DNA from: Enoplolaimus lenunculus
Taxonomy: Eukaryota > Nematoda > Enoplea > Enoplida > Thoracostomopsidae
NCBI GenBank assembly: GCA_030248215.1
Contig: JASANG010001677.1
Span: forward strand, 1 to 64,000
Direction: 5' to 3'
Length of the DNA: 64,000 nucleotides
The position numbers and the translations under genes were made by a program. Under the pieces are notes generated by a model, which was not told the DNA's origin, did not search any database, and saw only the letters and a list, made by a program, of their open reading frames with translations. The first letter of the stretch is position 1. Every line of letters begins with the position of its first letter. Below are positions 12,326 through 25,425 of this stretch, one piece after another.

Positions 12326-14300
12326 GTCGGGTGGGGCCCCAGTGTGCACTCTGTGCCACACTGGTGCCCACCCTCGGCGTCCCTTGAGCTCCTAGCTATG
12401 TCGTTTCTGTGGCATGCGAAGTCCAGCCGTCTCAGTCTCGATCCTAGTATCGTGATTTGTACTTAACCGGTATCTTTTTAGCCTTGCCATACTGTTGCTC
12501 ATTTGTAAAACCAGTGTGCTTTAACTGTCTTGCCAAATTCTTGTCAAACTTAGTCTGATTCCTGCCAATTTCGCTTATGTCAATTACGTGTATTTTTACA
12601 TATATTTCATATTGTCTTTTCAGGTACTAAAACCCCATTTTCTGACCAAATTCTATGCGCTCAGTTCATTGCGCATCCCTATTTCTACAAATCCTTCTCC
12701 CCTTGACCCTTTTGTGCCATTTCCCACATTTCATATTTCTTGTGCTCTTATATACATTTATTTTCATGTTTTCAGGCGCCCCATTCCCGTTTCCTACTAA
12801 TTTCAAGGTGCTCATTCCATTTCGCACCTCCATTTCTGCCAATTCTGCCCCGTTTGAGTCTTATTTGTCATATTTCTTTTTATGTCATGATTGCGATGAT
12901 TCTAGAACATTCGGGGAGTTGAAACGATAGCTTAGCTAGTTAAGGTGCTTAAAAGGATTTTCTAGTTGTACGTAAATCATAGCAGTATTCTCGGGTCGCG
13001 TGAAACGTATATTTCTTGCATTGACGGAGACATAAAAAGTAGTTAATCGAAGTCGGCATATTCTACTTGGTCAGAGTAGCAATTCTTAGGCCTGAGAGAC
13101 GTGTACTTGCTATTTTTATAATTTGTGTATTACGGTTATTATTGTGCCCGGACGTAATTTAAGCAGCGGTCCCGTAGGCTGTGTCTGACAGATTCTGTCC
13201 ATTTTTCGCTTACAAATTGCATTTTCCCAATACTTATAATTTCTATAGTGCTTTTCGGCCGCATGGCCCTCGTTCAAAAGCTATAACCGTCAGAAATAGG
13301 GAAATTTGGCAATTTTAGCATCAGCGGGACTAACGGGCTTCTGTTCCATGTTTTGTGTTAATTACTTGCGCGTTACTAGTAAACCGGAAAATAGCGTTGT
13401 ATAGACTCACACGAGCCGTAGGAGTGTTTAAATCGTGTTGAAACTGTTCCAGGATCAACTCGAAACTAGACCAAACCCGCCTTCGGATCGGTCGAAAATC
13501 CCCGTTTTTGACCAGTCCAGACCTTACAACCCTGCGGCCCGGTTCTGGTATTCGGTAATATCCGGTCGCACTCTGCTTAGTGAGACAAAGTATCCTTTCG
13601 CCAACGAAATATTAATTCTTTCAGCTGGACTAAAAACTTGTGAGGCCACTTTTCCTGTGATAAACTGCCAATTAAAGAAAAACTATATTTTAAATCATGA
13701 CGAATTTTTCGCATGACGGAACAACCAAAATATACTAGCTACGTAATTGCCCTAAAATAGGACAGTCACAATAATCAATTATTTCTAATCGCATTTTGAT
13801 ACTTCGCTTGCATCAGCTTAATTAACGATGACAGCGCATCACAAAATAGTTGTCAGAAAAGAGAAGACTTTTTACTTATTTCGCTTTTTTGATGCAAACC
13901 TTGTGGTGGCCAGAGAATTTAAAATTGCTACAAAACAAATACTGATGCATACTAGAGATAAAGAATAATGTTTAGAATGTAAGCAATTTAATGTTTTCGA
14001 ATTTCAGAAACGAATATCTGAGTTTAAATGTATATAAGAGTTTTGAACTTTCTACACAATATTTGTGTAAAAAGAATACCGACCTCAGAGCAACGTTCCG
14101 TAAATTTATTAAAAATAAAGTAAACTTTTAACAATTTCGGTTTGTACATTTTAACACTTTGTACGGACGTGGTATATTTTATTGACCTAATCGAGAATAA
14201 ACATATGTTTGCTCCAAGCTGCAGGTGCTTAAATTATTCATGACAAACTACAACGTCAAACAAAATGACTTGATTAGCACTATTAAGCATTACGTGGCAA
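12326..14300. other. No gene recognised; weak tandem structure at 12600-12905
   Basis: Two pyrimidine-rich units of about 165 bp each start TTTTCAGG and hold CATTTCGCACCTCCATTTCT-like segments. A 93-codon plus frame at 13435-13716 has no recognisable domain. Confidence -1.
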
Positions 14301-15500
14301 AGATATGAGTCTCAATAAAGAAGTTCCGATTGAGACTGCGACAGTCTCAAATTCTTTGAGCCTGAGTCTTGAGACTTATTTGAGAGTCTCGGAATTTTTT
14401 TACATATTACCGAAATATTTTGAAAAGAACCTAAATATCGATTGTTGACGGTCGTATTCCGTTCAAAAACATTAATTCTATAAGATTGAAAAAACGACGT
14501 AAATATGGTAGGTAACGTATTCATTTATTTGGCACAAAGTATATATACATATGACAATTAGGGATGTGCCAATAACAAAATTTTTGCTGATGCCGATACC
14601 GATGCCGATTGTTATTTTGAAATTTTGAAGATGTCGATGCCTATTCCAACTTTAGTACACCATGTTTAATAAACAGATAAAATACTACATTACATCATTA
14701 TATGAAGACGTAAACCCTAACCATCATAAACGATTGGAATTTTATAAGAACAGTTCATTTCAATACATTTTATCAAAAACAAACACAAAAGAGATAGCAG
14801 TTTTGTGACCAGAAACTAGATGTGCACCCAGAAATGAAATTGATAGCATTACAACTGACTGTTATATGTGCAAAAAGTTTCAGTAAGGAATCGGCAATTT
14901 TTTTTGCAGAGGCGATGCCAATGCCGATACTCAGAAAAACTGCCGATTATTACCAATGCCTATCAAGCGGCACATTCCTAATGGCAACAATCACATCACC
15001 AAAACAGTCTGGTTTTATATCGCACAAAAAAATGCGCTGTCGCAGAATCATGTTAGTGATACAGGCTGGCTTAATATCGCAGAATTTTGCACTAAAAAAT
15101 TTATAATAGTTGAAATTTCGTAAGCACATCGTTCAGTTCAATACTTAATTATTTTTGCACAAAACAGAAATTGTGTATCACAGTTCGCCTTTAAAACCAA
15201 AACTTTGACAATCTTGCAGCCGTACGTCTATTTCGTAAGTCACTACAACCACATAGCTGTACACGAAAAGACGTTCAATGTCAGTATTTGTTGTAGAAAT
15301 GCAACAATGACTACGAGTCAAACTTGCGATCCATAAACAACGATGCGTAAATTCTCATAAAAAATTTCTTTATAACAATATTAAATATTAATAAATCAAT
15401 TTGACATAACTAACTCGCACTCCTGGCTGACATCAATACCGGAGTCTCAGCAATTTTCGAAAACTTGTGGACAGAGACTGAAACTGAGACTCCCATCTCT
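14300..15500. mobile_element. GAGTCTC-ended repeat region with a nested TIR element
   Basis: GAGTCTCA/TGAGACTC clusters at 14310-14395 and, inverted, at 15440-15500 look like the ends of one element. It contains the element at 14558-14981. Boundaries are approximate. Confidence -1.
14558..14981. mobile_element. TIR element with GATGCC repeats, 424 bp
   Basis: Begins TTAGGGATGTGCC and ends GGCACATTCCTAA (inverted, one mismatch). GATGCCGATACCGATGCCGA lies near the left end and reversed variants near the right. Confidence -1.
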
Positions 15501-15617
15501 GTGACCTGGTGCATAATTTTTGCTTTATCCCGGTTAGGAAATTGCGAAAAGTCTCGGCAAGAAATTCCCATATCTGGCGCAACTCTGGATTTAGTCCAAA
15601 CATGTAAAATATGTATA

Positions 15618-17343
15618 TACCAGTCGTAGTGGGACTACATTTATTGAGCGAAGCTCGAACACACGTAACCAATTAAGGTTGCAAATTAGTTATTAGCTAA
15701 TTATTCATTTTTTGGTTTTGGAGGTTTGTAAGCAATTTATGGGTCATCCACGTTATACTGTCTACGCTACTGTAAAAAATTGTCCCCACTTACGAGCCCC
15801 TCACTTTGTAGTTGTAGTGTTACTAAATGACATGTCCAAATGTCACCCATATCCTGTATAGACCTTCCGGACAACTCGCATACTCTCCAAACAGCCTATA
15901 CTTTGTCACATTGCCGTCCATACCCATGCTACACTGTCAATGCGTCATATGAAGGACAACTGTTTTGTCCCGAGTCTGTCAGAACAGACTCTGTTTAGTC
16001 ATCTAAAGAGTCTGTTTCAAGGGACTCTGTTTTACAGAGTCTGTCTGAAGGGACTATTGTAGAGCTTAATATTGAGTATGCCGCAACCACGGGCGAAAGA
16101 AGGGTGCAACTACCGTTGGGCTTGGTGTGCGACGTTAAAGGGTTCCCACTCGCCCGTCCTCCCCTGGGGGACAACAGTGTAGGGTTCCGGAGCTATATAC
16201 CTACACCCCAGCCGCCGCCCCCCCCCCTCACCGGTCACGACAAAATTTCGACAGGGACACCGGGGTTTAACTTTCTGGTATACCAGAGTTATTATATTCT
16301 AACCTGCTCTGCTTGAATGGGGCGGGTAGTTCTCTTACAAGTTATCTTTTACCGGCAAAAACCTTCCTGCCCCCTCTTTTAAAAATTACTGGTTGCAGTT
16401 AATTTTTAAGAAAGTAAAATTTTTAGAACACTGCAACGTTTTTAAAACAAGCCCTAGTTACGGGCTGTGGACTGTCAACAAGCTCTTTTTCGGACGTCCC
16501 GATGTCAGACACTGTGTCCAGACAGTGTCTAATTTGTCCTTAGTCCCTTCGAAGGGACTACTGCCAAAACGAACTAGCTAGGTACACCTTGTGTAAAGTC
16601 TTAACATTGTAAGAACAATGTCGTTTTGTCCAGCCCTTGAAACCAGGGGTGTGGACAATTTTTTACAGTAGCGTAGACAGTATTACGTGGATGACCCATT
16701 ACTCAGATTCCTCGCACTCAAAACCTTTCAGTAACCCTAATAATGTGAGAAATAATTTAAAAAGGCATTATTTAGGCTTGTCAATTAAGCTAATATGCAA
16801 ATTAGCTATTAACTAACCAATTATCGGTTTTGGGGTTTGAATACAATTTGTTCAAATTCCTCGCACTTAAAAACCCTTTAGTGTTGAAATTAGATTGCTT
16901 TAAACCTTAAAAATTACTGAACTATTGAAAAAATACTAATTTATTGTTATAAACTATGCTAATATGCAAATTATCTATTGGCTAACTAATCAATTATCTG
17001 CTTTGGAGGTTTGTAAACCGTCTGTGTAGATTCCTCGTACCAAAAAACCCTTTAATGTTGTAATTCGATTTCTTGTAATTGTAATAATTAGTGAAATAAT
17101 GTAGAAAGTCCAAATTTATGCTTAACCAATTATGCAAATTAGCCTGTAGCTAATAAACGACTTAAAATTCTAAAAACCCAATGCGAGATTAACGCTCCAG
17201 GATAATTAGCTTTCAAACAAAATAGTTTGCAAATTCGGTTCCGCCGTTCCTGAGATTCTTTTCGGACGGACGGACATCCACATTCGACCCCAGAGTACAA
17301 AACATAAAACGCTCCGCGAAACTCCGAGCTTCGCTCAATAAAT
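15618..17343. mobile_element. Tandem-structured element with TTATTGAGC ends, interrupted
   Basis: Left ATTTATTGAGCGAAGCTCG and right GAGCTTCGCTCAATAAA. Inside are units with AATTTGCATATTAGC and ACAAACCTCC. Same family as 40908-42017, reversed. Interrupted by the 959-bp element at 15740-16698. Confidence -1.
15740..16698. mobile_element. PIF/Harbinger-like nonautonomous element, 959 bp
   Basis: Near-perfect inverted ends of about 45 bp starting TGGGTCATCCACGT. Flanked by TTA (15737-15739 and 16699-16701), and the second tandem element shows the uninterrupted site. A 3-bp TTA duplication is typical of PIF/Harbinger. No transposase frame inside. End fragments occur near 31000 and 47913. Confidence -1.
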
Positions 17344-17989
17344 TCCGCCATGTTCAGCCTGGTGGGAAGCCCCACAAGATTAGTAATAGAGAGGCCAGCA
17401 GTGCACTTGCTATGATTTGAGCATGAACCTTTCCTGTACGCAGTCAAATACGATTGTCGCTTCTGCGTATTTGCTTTTTAGATACCACAATCCAGTTATA
17501 TTTGTTTCTCTAAATTGGCTTAGGAATTCCGACACATTTCAAACGCCAACTTAACGATGTCGAATTTCTTGCTGTGCAATGCAATATGATTCCACTGGAA
17601 TGGATCACACGACGAGTTGCAACCGGATCGTTTTTGAAAAGAAATCCCGGTGTTAAAGAGGGTTCAAGATTGGCACCACCGAAGATTGAGTTTTCATTTA
17701 AGGTAAAAGCAAGGTCGTAGTTGAGGGTTGGGTTTCTAACCCAATCACCAACCGCACTTCCCTTATTGATTTTTGTCAAACCGACATTCGAAACATTGCG
17801 GTTTTGGTCCCGAAAGTTAAGAAACTATGTTTTACATGTGTGAATACAACACAGTATTCTGCGACTGCATTTCCGGCCAAGTTAAGAAGCGAAGTTTTTC
17901 ATAACGAAGTGAAATTAAAAATTCAAACAAAGAATACACTTTTAAAATTAATAAATATACACTTTTGCGCGTTTCTTATATACAAGGAA

Positions 17990-18560
17990 CGACCGGATAC
18001 GCGGTTCTGATTTAATATCCGGCAAAAAATAGACATCCGCATCCTGTTCTGACCGGTATAAACCTAACGGATACCGGGTATTTACGGTTGTGGTTTCAAA
18101 TGTCATAAAGCTGCTTTTACACATCGAAATACTATGTATATTCTGCAGCGACGGCAATTCCGGGTTCCAGAGTGGACACTGACATGAAATGAAAAATCCA
18201 AGCCGACTATTAATCTTCAATCCATAAATACATATTTTTGCATGACTCAAATATTTGCAACAGAGTACAAATTTAGATTCTATATCCGGTTAACATTTGG
18301 TTACGGTACAAAATGTACAATTTTGGTTTCGATACAAAATTTACTATCCGGTTCCTGTATTCGGTAAAGTTATCCGGTCGATACCTGGTCTCATATACTT
18401 CAATTAGTGCACAAGTATTAATATTCGGTTCCGGTAAAAAATTCACTATCCGTATGCGGTAAATTATTATAAGCTTTGAAATTTTTATAGACCATTATTT
18501 AACGTCCTTTATGAATATCCGGCCTATGCCCTTAGGTAAAGGCTTGCATGCCGCCATGTT
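17990..18560. repeat. CCGGATA/TATCCGG-rich repeat inside PAICS relic intron
   Basis: Many short TATCCGG, CCGGTA and GGTAAA units, like the simple-repeat-rich ends of the CAGGGTGCAA elements. Exact ends not resolved. Confidence -1.
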
Positions 18561-21420
18561 TTAAAACATATCATTCATAATTGACTTGAGACTGGCGCTA
18601 TATTTATCATGTGCACTTTCCGGCGCGTACCAGATGGAACGATTCAGAACACGTAATTTAAGTTTCCTGCTGATGCTGAACGTTGTTCGGGGAAACTTGT
18701 GTTAGTGTGGGATTGGATTTAGAGCATTTTTGGTTATTAATACAAAACGAATTGTGGTTTAAGTTTACAGCGTTTCGGACGATGAGGCTGGAGACCCATT
18801 TTGGAGCGAAGAAATTGTGGTATCACGGGAATTTTGTATTTGTGGAGGTTTCGCTAAGGCGAAAAGAGATTGACTGGAATGCGTACAATTACGCGAGCAG
18901 TATTTGAGATATGGTTTTCAACTTGAATGCCATTGTTTGTTTGTATTTAAATAGTAATATGTTGAATGTAAGAAATTTAACAACGACTTTTATTGAAAAA
19001 GATCACATTCTGTTGGTTTTTAAATATAAACAAATATTCGGCAATTTTTTTGCTGTTCGCGTTTCGTAGTACATTTGGTATTTTGGTTCTCCGTTGTTAC
19101 CGTTTCGAGTATAATTTTGAAATCCGGTTGCATTATTTTTAGAAATTTCTCAAGTTGAAAATGTGGAAATGTCATGCGGTTTGATTGTGAAACTTATCGG
19201 AGATTATACACGCATATTTTAGATACTAGAGAACGCATGGGTTTTACAGGGTTGTTCTTTGATTGATTTGAAAATCAAATTCGGAATTTAGACAGGTATC
19301 AAATATATTATGAGGTGGAGTTCAAGTGTTCGTATTATGTTTAGCCTGCAGCGGTGGTTTCGAGATTTGCGAGTACTTTGTTTTGTGTTGTATGTCGAAA
19401 TCAGGAATAAAAGTTTCGTTTTTGGTGTTGTTTCCGTTTGTATTTAATTTAACTGTAATTTTAAACAAAGTAAACGGTTTCGAAAACTTATCCGAAAGAC
19501 ACCGTTTTAAACGTAAGGGAGTCTGACAATTTTTTGGGCAACTTGTGTATACATTTTGTGGCAGAAAATACATTTGTTGAGAGGGTTTGTTCAAAAATAC
19601 AGTTTGGATACAGCGTGTCTCAGTATTCTCGAATGCGTATAGCAGCTGTAGCCAATTGCTATTGGACATAGGTCTTGTCGCTGTTAGCATGAAAAAGTTG
19701 TGAGGTTCGAAACTTGGCACACTAATAAATAGTGAATTATTCAAATCAGCCACTTTCGTCGTTGTTTTGTTTGGAAATCTAGCCGCTGACGGTTGGTGCT
19801 ACTTGCATTTGAGAATATCACTTTTTTACTCTAAGATATTTTTGTGGTTTTATAGATAAAATCGTTGTTGCTGATGTTGTTGATAGCGATAGTTGGCGTT
19901 TATGGCCTGCAGGTGATAAACGGCTACAGCTTGACAAACAAACGTATCGCGATTTAAAGTCATTTGCTGCAGAAGATTTGACCGGATTGAAAAAGAACTA
20001 TGACACCGCTGCCGCTATGATGAAAATAAGCCTGTGAGACGTTCAAAAGTTTTAATCATGCTGTGTTGTGTATTTTTAGATAAGTCGCTAAAATATGGCA
20101 ATAACAACAAGTCAACACGTAGATCTCGTACACCTTAGCTGTTTGATAGCTAGATTTGCGGAAGGATAGTGAGCTTAGGTGTAGTTATGGTGTTTGGAAT
20201 TATTTAATTCAATTTTACGAAGTGGATGGTCTAATAAATTGTACATCGAAAAATGTATATAATTTTCACAAGTGCTGGCTGTGAAATTTAGGGTTATCGC
20301 TGTAAGATTGAACCTGTACCACAAGAGAAACGTCTGGTTTATTCCGATGCTGATTTCAGTAAGAAATAAAGTTTTGTCTAGCAATCGGGTTCGCGTAGGC
20401 TATGTGCTCTCAATTTATTTCGCGTCATTTTCTCAAACGCATCGTATTGTAGTTCCAGACATACCACATCCAGTGTTAGAATTCGTGTATTACCTATTTA
20501 TTTATTTAACCATGTTTGAGTAAATTCATTGTTTTTGTTTCTTTCAGAAGTTTCCACAAGGCCGAGTGGTTTGTTTAATGGGTTCGAAATCGGATGAAGA
20601 ATTTTGCAGCAAAATTGCAACTGCGTGCACAAAGTATGCAGTTTAGTGTATACTTAGAGTTTGTTCTGCTCACAAGGAAACTAGTGAAACTTTGCGTATT
20701 CCAGCCGCGTATGAATATAAGTTTTTTTTGCTCATTTTAGTTGTGGTTATATTTGGTTTAGTTGAAGTTTTACTATTACACATTTTGCAGCGATATGGCA
20801 GCAAGCATTTTCCACCAAACGTTGCGTAATGTCATTTCAACTTTTAATATTTTGGTATACAATATTACAATTGGGTTAGGCGATTTTTACAGTTACAATA
20901 ATGCGCTATACAGGCGTTCGATGCTGTGTTGAATGGTCAGTGGAAATCTGAGCACACGAAATTTTCATCCTTTATATTTTTACCAGATTTGTGCCAGAAT
21001 CCTTACTAAAATTCAACTCGTGTTCTTGTTCCTGTCTGACAGAAATTCGGAACTGGAATTGTTTTGGTTTTTGCTTTGTAGTAGTTTATTTGAGATCATA
21101 TAAGCACCAAACATTCCGTACCATATTTATTTGAAGAATGATTATTTCGAAATTAAATTCCTGCAACCAGGCGATGTTTACACTATTGAAAACCCTTGCG
21201 ATAAAATCACAAAAATTGCTTTCAGACACGGCAATGTTAGTTTTCTAAAAACCAAACCAACATTTCGGTCATGAAAATTAACTTTAAATTTATTGCAAAA
21301 TTTTGGTTCTCGGTGGAACTCTACTTTTTACCACACAGGTTTGTTACAAAAGTCTGTGTAATTGCAGCGGAACGCATTCCAACGGTATTCATCTGTGTTG
21401 CGGGTCGTAGTAACGGGCGA

Positions 21421-22144
21421 AAATTTTGCCGCCCCCCGGGTAAGGCCCCTCGGCGAATTTTTGGCCGCCCCTCAGCAAGATGCCCCAAAGCAAATTTTTT
21501 TTGCTGTGGGGCCCCCAGGACTTTTCTAAGCCAAAAATTTTCAATGTTAAAACTTAAAGACCTGGACTTTCTTGAGGCGGACGTTCGGCAAAATGTGATT
21601 TTACATTACGCTGAGTACTCATAATTTTTAATAGCGTTGCAAATACCGGTAGTACCTAGTACAATTCAATAATGAACTGAAAAAAGCACAATTATATAAA
21701 GACCGTATGAGGGCATACAGCATTCGAAAGTACCTTGGAGCAACAAGTTCAACCCGCCTGAGCCTTATGATAAACTGAAGCTGTGACTAATATATAAAAT
21801 ATATATTAATCACAGATTCAATTATAGATTATCTATATTTTATATAATTGTGCTTCTTTCAACTTCTGTTTAAGTTGTCAGTAATATTAGTTAAAATTAT
21901 TGTTATTAGCGTTTGCGAGAAATTTTTGTGATGTTGAGCGATGAGTAATCTTCGGTTGACTTGAAACACGGTCTACAATGAAAGCAATGGTCCAAAAAGT
22001 CGGTCTGCAAAATTTTAAGCCTGCCCCACAGGACCCCCAGATCATCTGATGGCCTCCCCAGGAAAACTGCCCCCAGCAAAATTAGCTGCCCCCAGGAAAC
22101 TCCTGGGGCCCCTCAGGAAACGCCCCCCGGCGGAAATTTTCAAG
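21421..22144. mobile_element. Foldback-like insertion in the PAICS AIR carboxylase exon
   Basis: GAAAATTTTGCCGCCCCCCG at the left and GGCGGAAATTTTC at the right form inverted ends. Both arms carry CCCCAGGA/GGGGCCCC-rich units. It separates VAGRSNG from ARDVWSSLRLPS. Confidence -1.
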
Positions 22145-23450
22145 CTGTGGAGAAGCCAGGGATGTGTGGTCTTCACTTCGATTGCCGTCAGGTTAGAAAT
22201 AGAAGTCGTATTCTAAACTGCGTGTAGCACGTATTACCAGTTGATACAGGTCTTGTAGTTTCCTAACTAGCGATTAGTGTAGTTACAAATTCAACCGGTT
22301 TTCTCGCATTTGATTTTTCCTACTTTCGGCCATTTTTGACATCCGCAAAACTTGCATCAGGCGCCCTTGACCATATGAGCAGTGTATGACAGCTATCGTC
22401 AGTAATAAAATTTTTAAACAAACAGGAATTGCTGTAATTTTCAAAATTCGCTCTCACAAGTCGATCAAGCAAACTTTGCTAAATTTTGAATCTCACGAAA
22501 TTTCGCATGGAACTTGAAGAAGAATACATAAAGCGGGTTTGCCATTTGTTCAAAACACAACTCGCGTTTCGTAGTTTTATTTACAGGATTATTTGTTTTT
22601 CGATAAAATAATCATCGTCAGCTTGTTGTGCATTTTTGGCTTATTTGCAGATAAATACGGTTTGACTATTTGAATTTAAAACAAAGACTTCCTGGTTAAA
22701 TGGACATTCGAAGCCAGGAATTTTTGTTGTTTGAATTTCAACCTTTAAAATACGTCTGATGGCACCATAGTCTAATCTTTTTAGTTTTGTTGTTTCTAAG
22801 TGTTTATTAAATTTTTCGTACAGGTTTGGGTTGCGCAACTGTAATTGCGTCGGAAACTACAGCTTTGCATGTTGGCGTCCATATTGGCGTTGAACGATCG
22901 TATTATTTGGGCAAAGTTGCGTGTTTCAACAATGAAGAATTGATTGGTATTTATTGGTTAGTTTTCGTATTCTTCGTTATGCGGGCTTTTCAGCATTCGA
23001 TTGGACTTGTTAAAAGGAAGATTATTTGTACAAAAATACTTTACAACTTTAATAGTCGTTTGATTTCGTATTTTTGGTCTCCATCAGGTGCCGGGGTGAG
23101 TATGCATATTTCAATTGCATTGCCTTTATCTGTAGTTGTACTAAAACGATTCGTTCGATCAAAAACCGAGACCACAGTCCAAGGCAATGGTTACGGTTTC
23201 GCAGGTTAAACCGAAATTTGCTATCTCATCGCATAATTCGATTGAAATAGTGTAAAGTTGTAAATTTGTTCAAATTGTCATTTTTTGTTTTAGCAGCAAA
23301 ATTACTAGTTTGGTGCTTTCAGGAAAATGATTATGATGTGTCTTGCAAGAACAACGAGTCGAATCTGGACAATTTCGTCCAAATTGATGTCACTGTTTTA
23401 TTCAAGAATCGTTTGATTTAATTGATGAGGACAGTAATGATAATAATTTT

Positions 23451-23643
23451 GGCCCATGTAAAGATCAGGGGCGGCAAGTGTTTCTGTGGGACTACAACAG
23501 AGTAAACTTAAGCTTTAGGCTAATTTTTTTGCTTGGCTTAGGCTTAGGAATATGCCCATTCTTAAGCTTAGGCGGGTTCGGGTTAGGCTTAGGCTTAGGA
23601 ATATGCTTATAATAGTGTTCCGCCCCTGTTGTTTACATTGGCC
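23451..23643. mobile_element. TTAGGC-family element, 193 bp, 8-bp TSD ATAATTTT
   Basis: GGCCCATGTAAAGATCAGGG to ACATTGGCC, with TTAGGCTTAGGCTTAGG inside. Perfect flanking ATAATTTT at 23443-23450 and 23644-23651, as expected for hAT transposition. Confidence -1.
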
Positions 23644-24810
23644 ATAATTTTGACGCCATTTGCATAGTGTGGCTAATGCCTCAAGCAGGGTGCAACCGGA
23701 ATTGCGGATCCGGTATGGAAATCCGGTATTTTTCCCTATCCGGTTCTGGTAAAAAATCCGATATTTTCGGTGACCAGAAATTTCCGGTATTTTTCGTATT
23801 AAAAATTTGTTGTCCTTCGAAAATTTCAAAAAATTGACATCTCTAAAATTGCCTGAGCATGTACTGCCAAAATTTTCAATTGGTTTCATGCCGTATAATT
23901 GATCATACGTTTCCAGCTACTGCGTTAGCTACTTCGTCGAAACATTTGACGTTGTCAGCATAGATTTACATTTGGCATATGTGTAGCCGCACTTATTGCG
24001 TTATTGCCTTAGAAATGCGTTGGAATTGTATGTAAACCTGTTCCCGTTCAAGAGCGTAGCTTAGGTTTTGGGTGAAAACCCCGTATTTGCCATTTTAGTT
24101 CTGGGGTTGTATGTTCGTTTGCAACCACAACAGCCCTTCCCTTCCAAAATTATCTTACAACTCAACTCCGCTTTCAAAATCCTGGCTACGATCATGCTTC
24201 CGTTACTTTTTTAGGTCCTCCAATCTCCTCGAACTCAGCTACTCAGCGTGCAATCGCGCCCGATAGGCAGCTGAGCCGGAGGTCAACAGATAGCCGGATC
24301 GAGCCAGTAGGCCAGGGGGCTCAGCTCCTTCCGGGAAAATTTTGGGCCCCCTGGAAGACTTTAAACCTTGCTTGTACCCTTATATGCCCACCTAAAAATT
24401 TTTAGCCCCCCTAGTAAGTTGAGCAGGCTACGAATCTCAGCCGGAGGTACATTGTTACACTTAAAAACCGGATAAGATTTATGATCGTTGCTTCCTGCTT
24501 TCCTTGAACTTGGAGCCGGCCGTGCTATATATTTCATAGAAATAGACTAATTTCAACATTCATTATATTATATAATATACACTATAGACCTTGACGATGC
24601 ACTGTTTTTGATGTTAGTATTTTTTCTATTGATATAATTTTAAACGCACCTACCATTTTATCTCATGTTTTAGTTATATTTTTATACGCGAGTATTTTGC
24701 TACAACTCCATGTATTAAACACATACAGCCAAATCCAAATCGGAATCTCAAACAAATCAGTGCCCGTGTAAAGATCGGAACGCTTTTCTGTGGGACTTGA
24801 ATAGAATAAG

Positions 24811-25191
24811 CAATGGCGGATCCACGGGGGGCCACCCCGGCCGTGGGCCCCCCCAACAGCGTCTCGACAAAAATTATATAGTGGCTATTGCTGTTCTACG
24901 CTGTTTATTTCTCTGTTTTACACACAGTTGTATAAGCACGCTTTAAAGTTTCCTGGCCCTGGAGTCATTTATGCGCTACAATTAGGGATAATAGACATTT
25001 ATGGAGTCTAAACAAGGGTTAAGGGCTCTACCCGCTTACGGATTCTTATTAGGGATACGGACTCCTATTAATTGGGACTCAAAATGGGGACCACTCCTCT
25101 TATTTGGATCACTACAGTAAGGGTCAAAAATAAGTTTATTACCTCTGAAATTTTGCCCCCCCCCCATTTTGAGATCCTGGATCCGCCACTG
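24811..25191. mobile_element. hAT-like element with CARTGGCGGATCC ends, 381 bp
   Basis: Left CAATGGCGGATCC, right GGATCCGCCACTG. Flanks AGAATAAG (24803-24810) and ACAATAAG (25192-25199) match at 7 of 8 bases. A second repeat (GGGATACGGACTCCTATTRA) lies inside and is also found at about 39150-39370. Confidence -1.
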
Positions 25192-25289
25192 ACAATAAGC
25201 TTAAGCAAATTTCGCAGAAAATTAGCGTAAAACCAAACACCTTAACATATTGCAGATACTGGCTAAAATTTACTAACCAGCATTTTTAC

Positions 25290-25425
25290 GACCCATGTAT
25301 AGAACAGGGCCGGATCGTTTTCTGGAGGAGCTATAATAGAGTCAGTTTAAACTTTAGACTAAGTTTTTGCTTAGGCTTAGGAATATGCTTATACTACTGT
25401 TCCGGCCCTGTTGTATACATGGGCC
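25290..25425. mobile_element. TTAGGC-family element, 136 bp, 8-bp TSD ATTTTTAC
   Basis: GACCCATGTATAGAACAGGG to TATACATGGGCC. ATTTTTAC on both sides (25282-25289, 25426-25433). The empty site is visible in the related element at 27718-28060, which confirms the insertion. Confidence -1.

Larger units (their letters stand above)
17482..23421 (+). pseudogene. PAICS: Decayed intron-containing copy of PAICS (SAICAR synthetase / AIR carboxylase)
   Basis: PAICS performs two steps of de novo purine synthesis. Recognisable exons: 17482-17702 (QCNMIPLEW, TGSFLKRNPGVKEG); about 18771-18907 (DDEAGDPFWSEE); 19856-20033 ([27 protein letters not shown]); 20548-20720 (VVCLMGSKSDEEFC, CSAHKETSETLRI); 21368 to about 21420 (IPTVFICVAGRSNG); about 22145-22191 (ARDVWSSLRLPS); 22824-22946 (GLGCATVIA); 23294-23421 (end, TAA). 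Damage: TAA in the first exon (17511-17513), at least two frame changes in the second, exon phases that do not join at two introns, TAG in the fourth exon, and an insertion of about 720 bp in the AIR carboxylase core with about 20 conserved residues lost. The last exons still join in phase. No exons for the first 60 or so residues were found. Retained introns mean a duplicated genomic copy, not a retrocopy. A working paralogue should exist elsewhere. Sequencing error could explain single frame breaks but not the insertion. Confidence -1.

Noticed and set aside
21271-21624. 117-codon frame taken as an intact gene
   Set aside because: It fuses a PAICS exon remnant with the inserted foldback element; only the IPTVFICVAGRSNG part is gene-derived.
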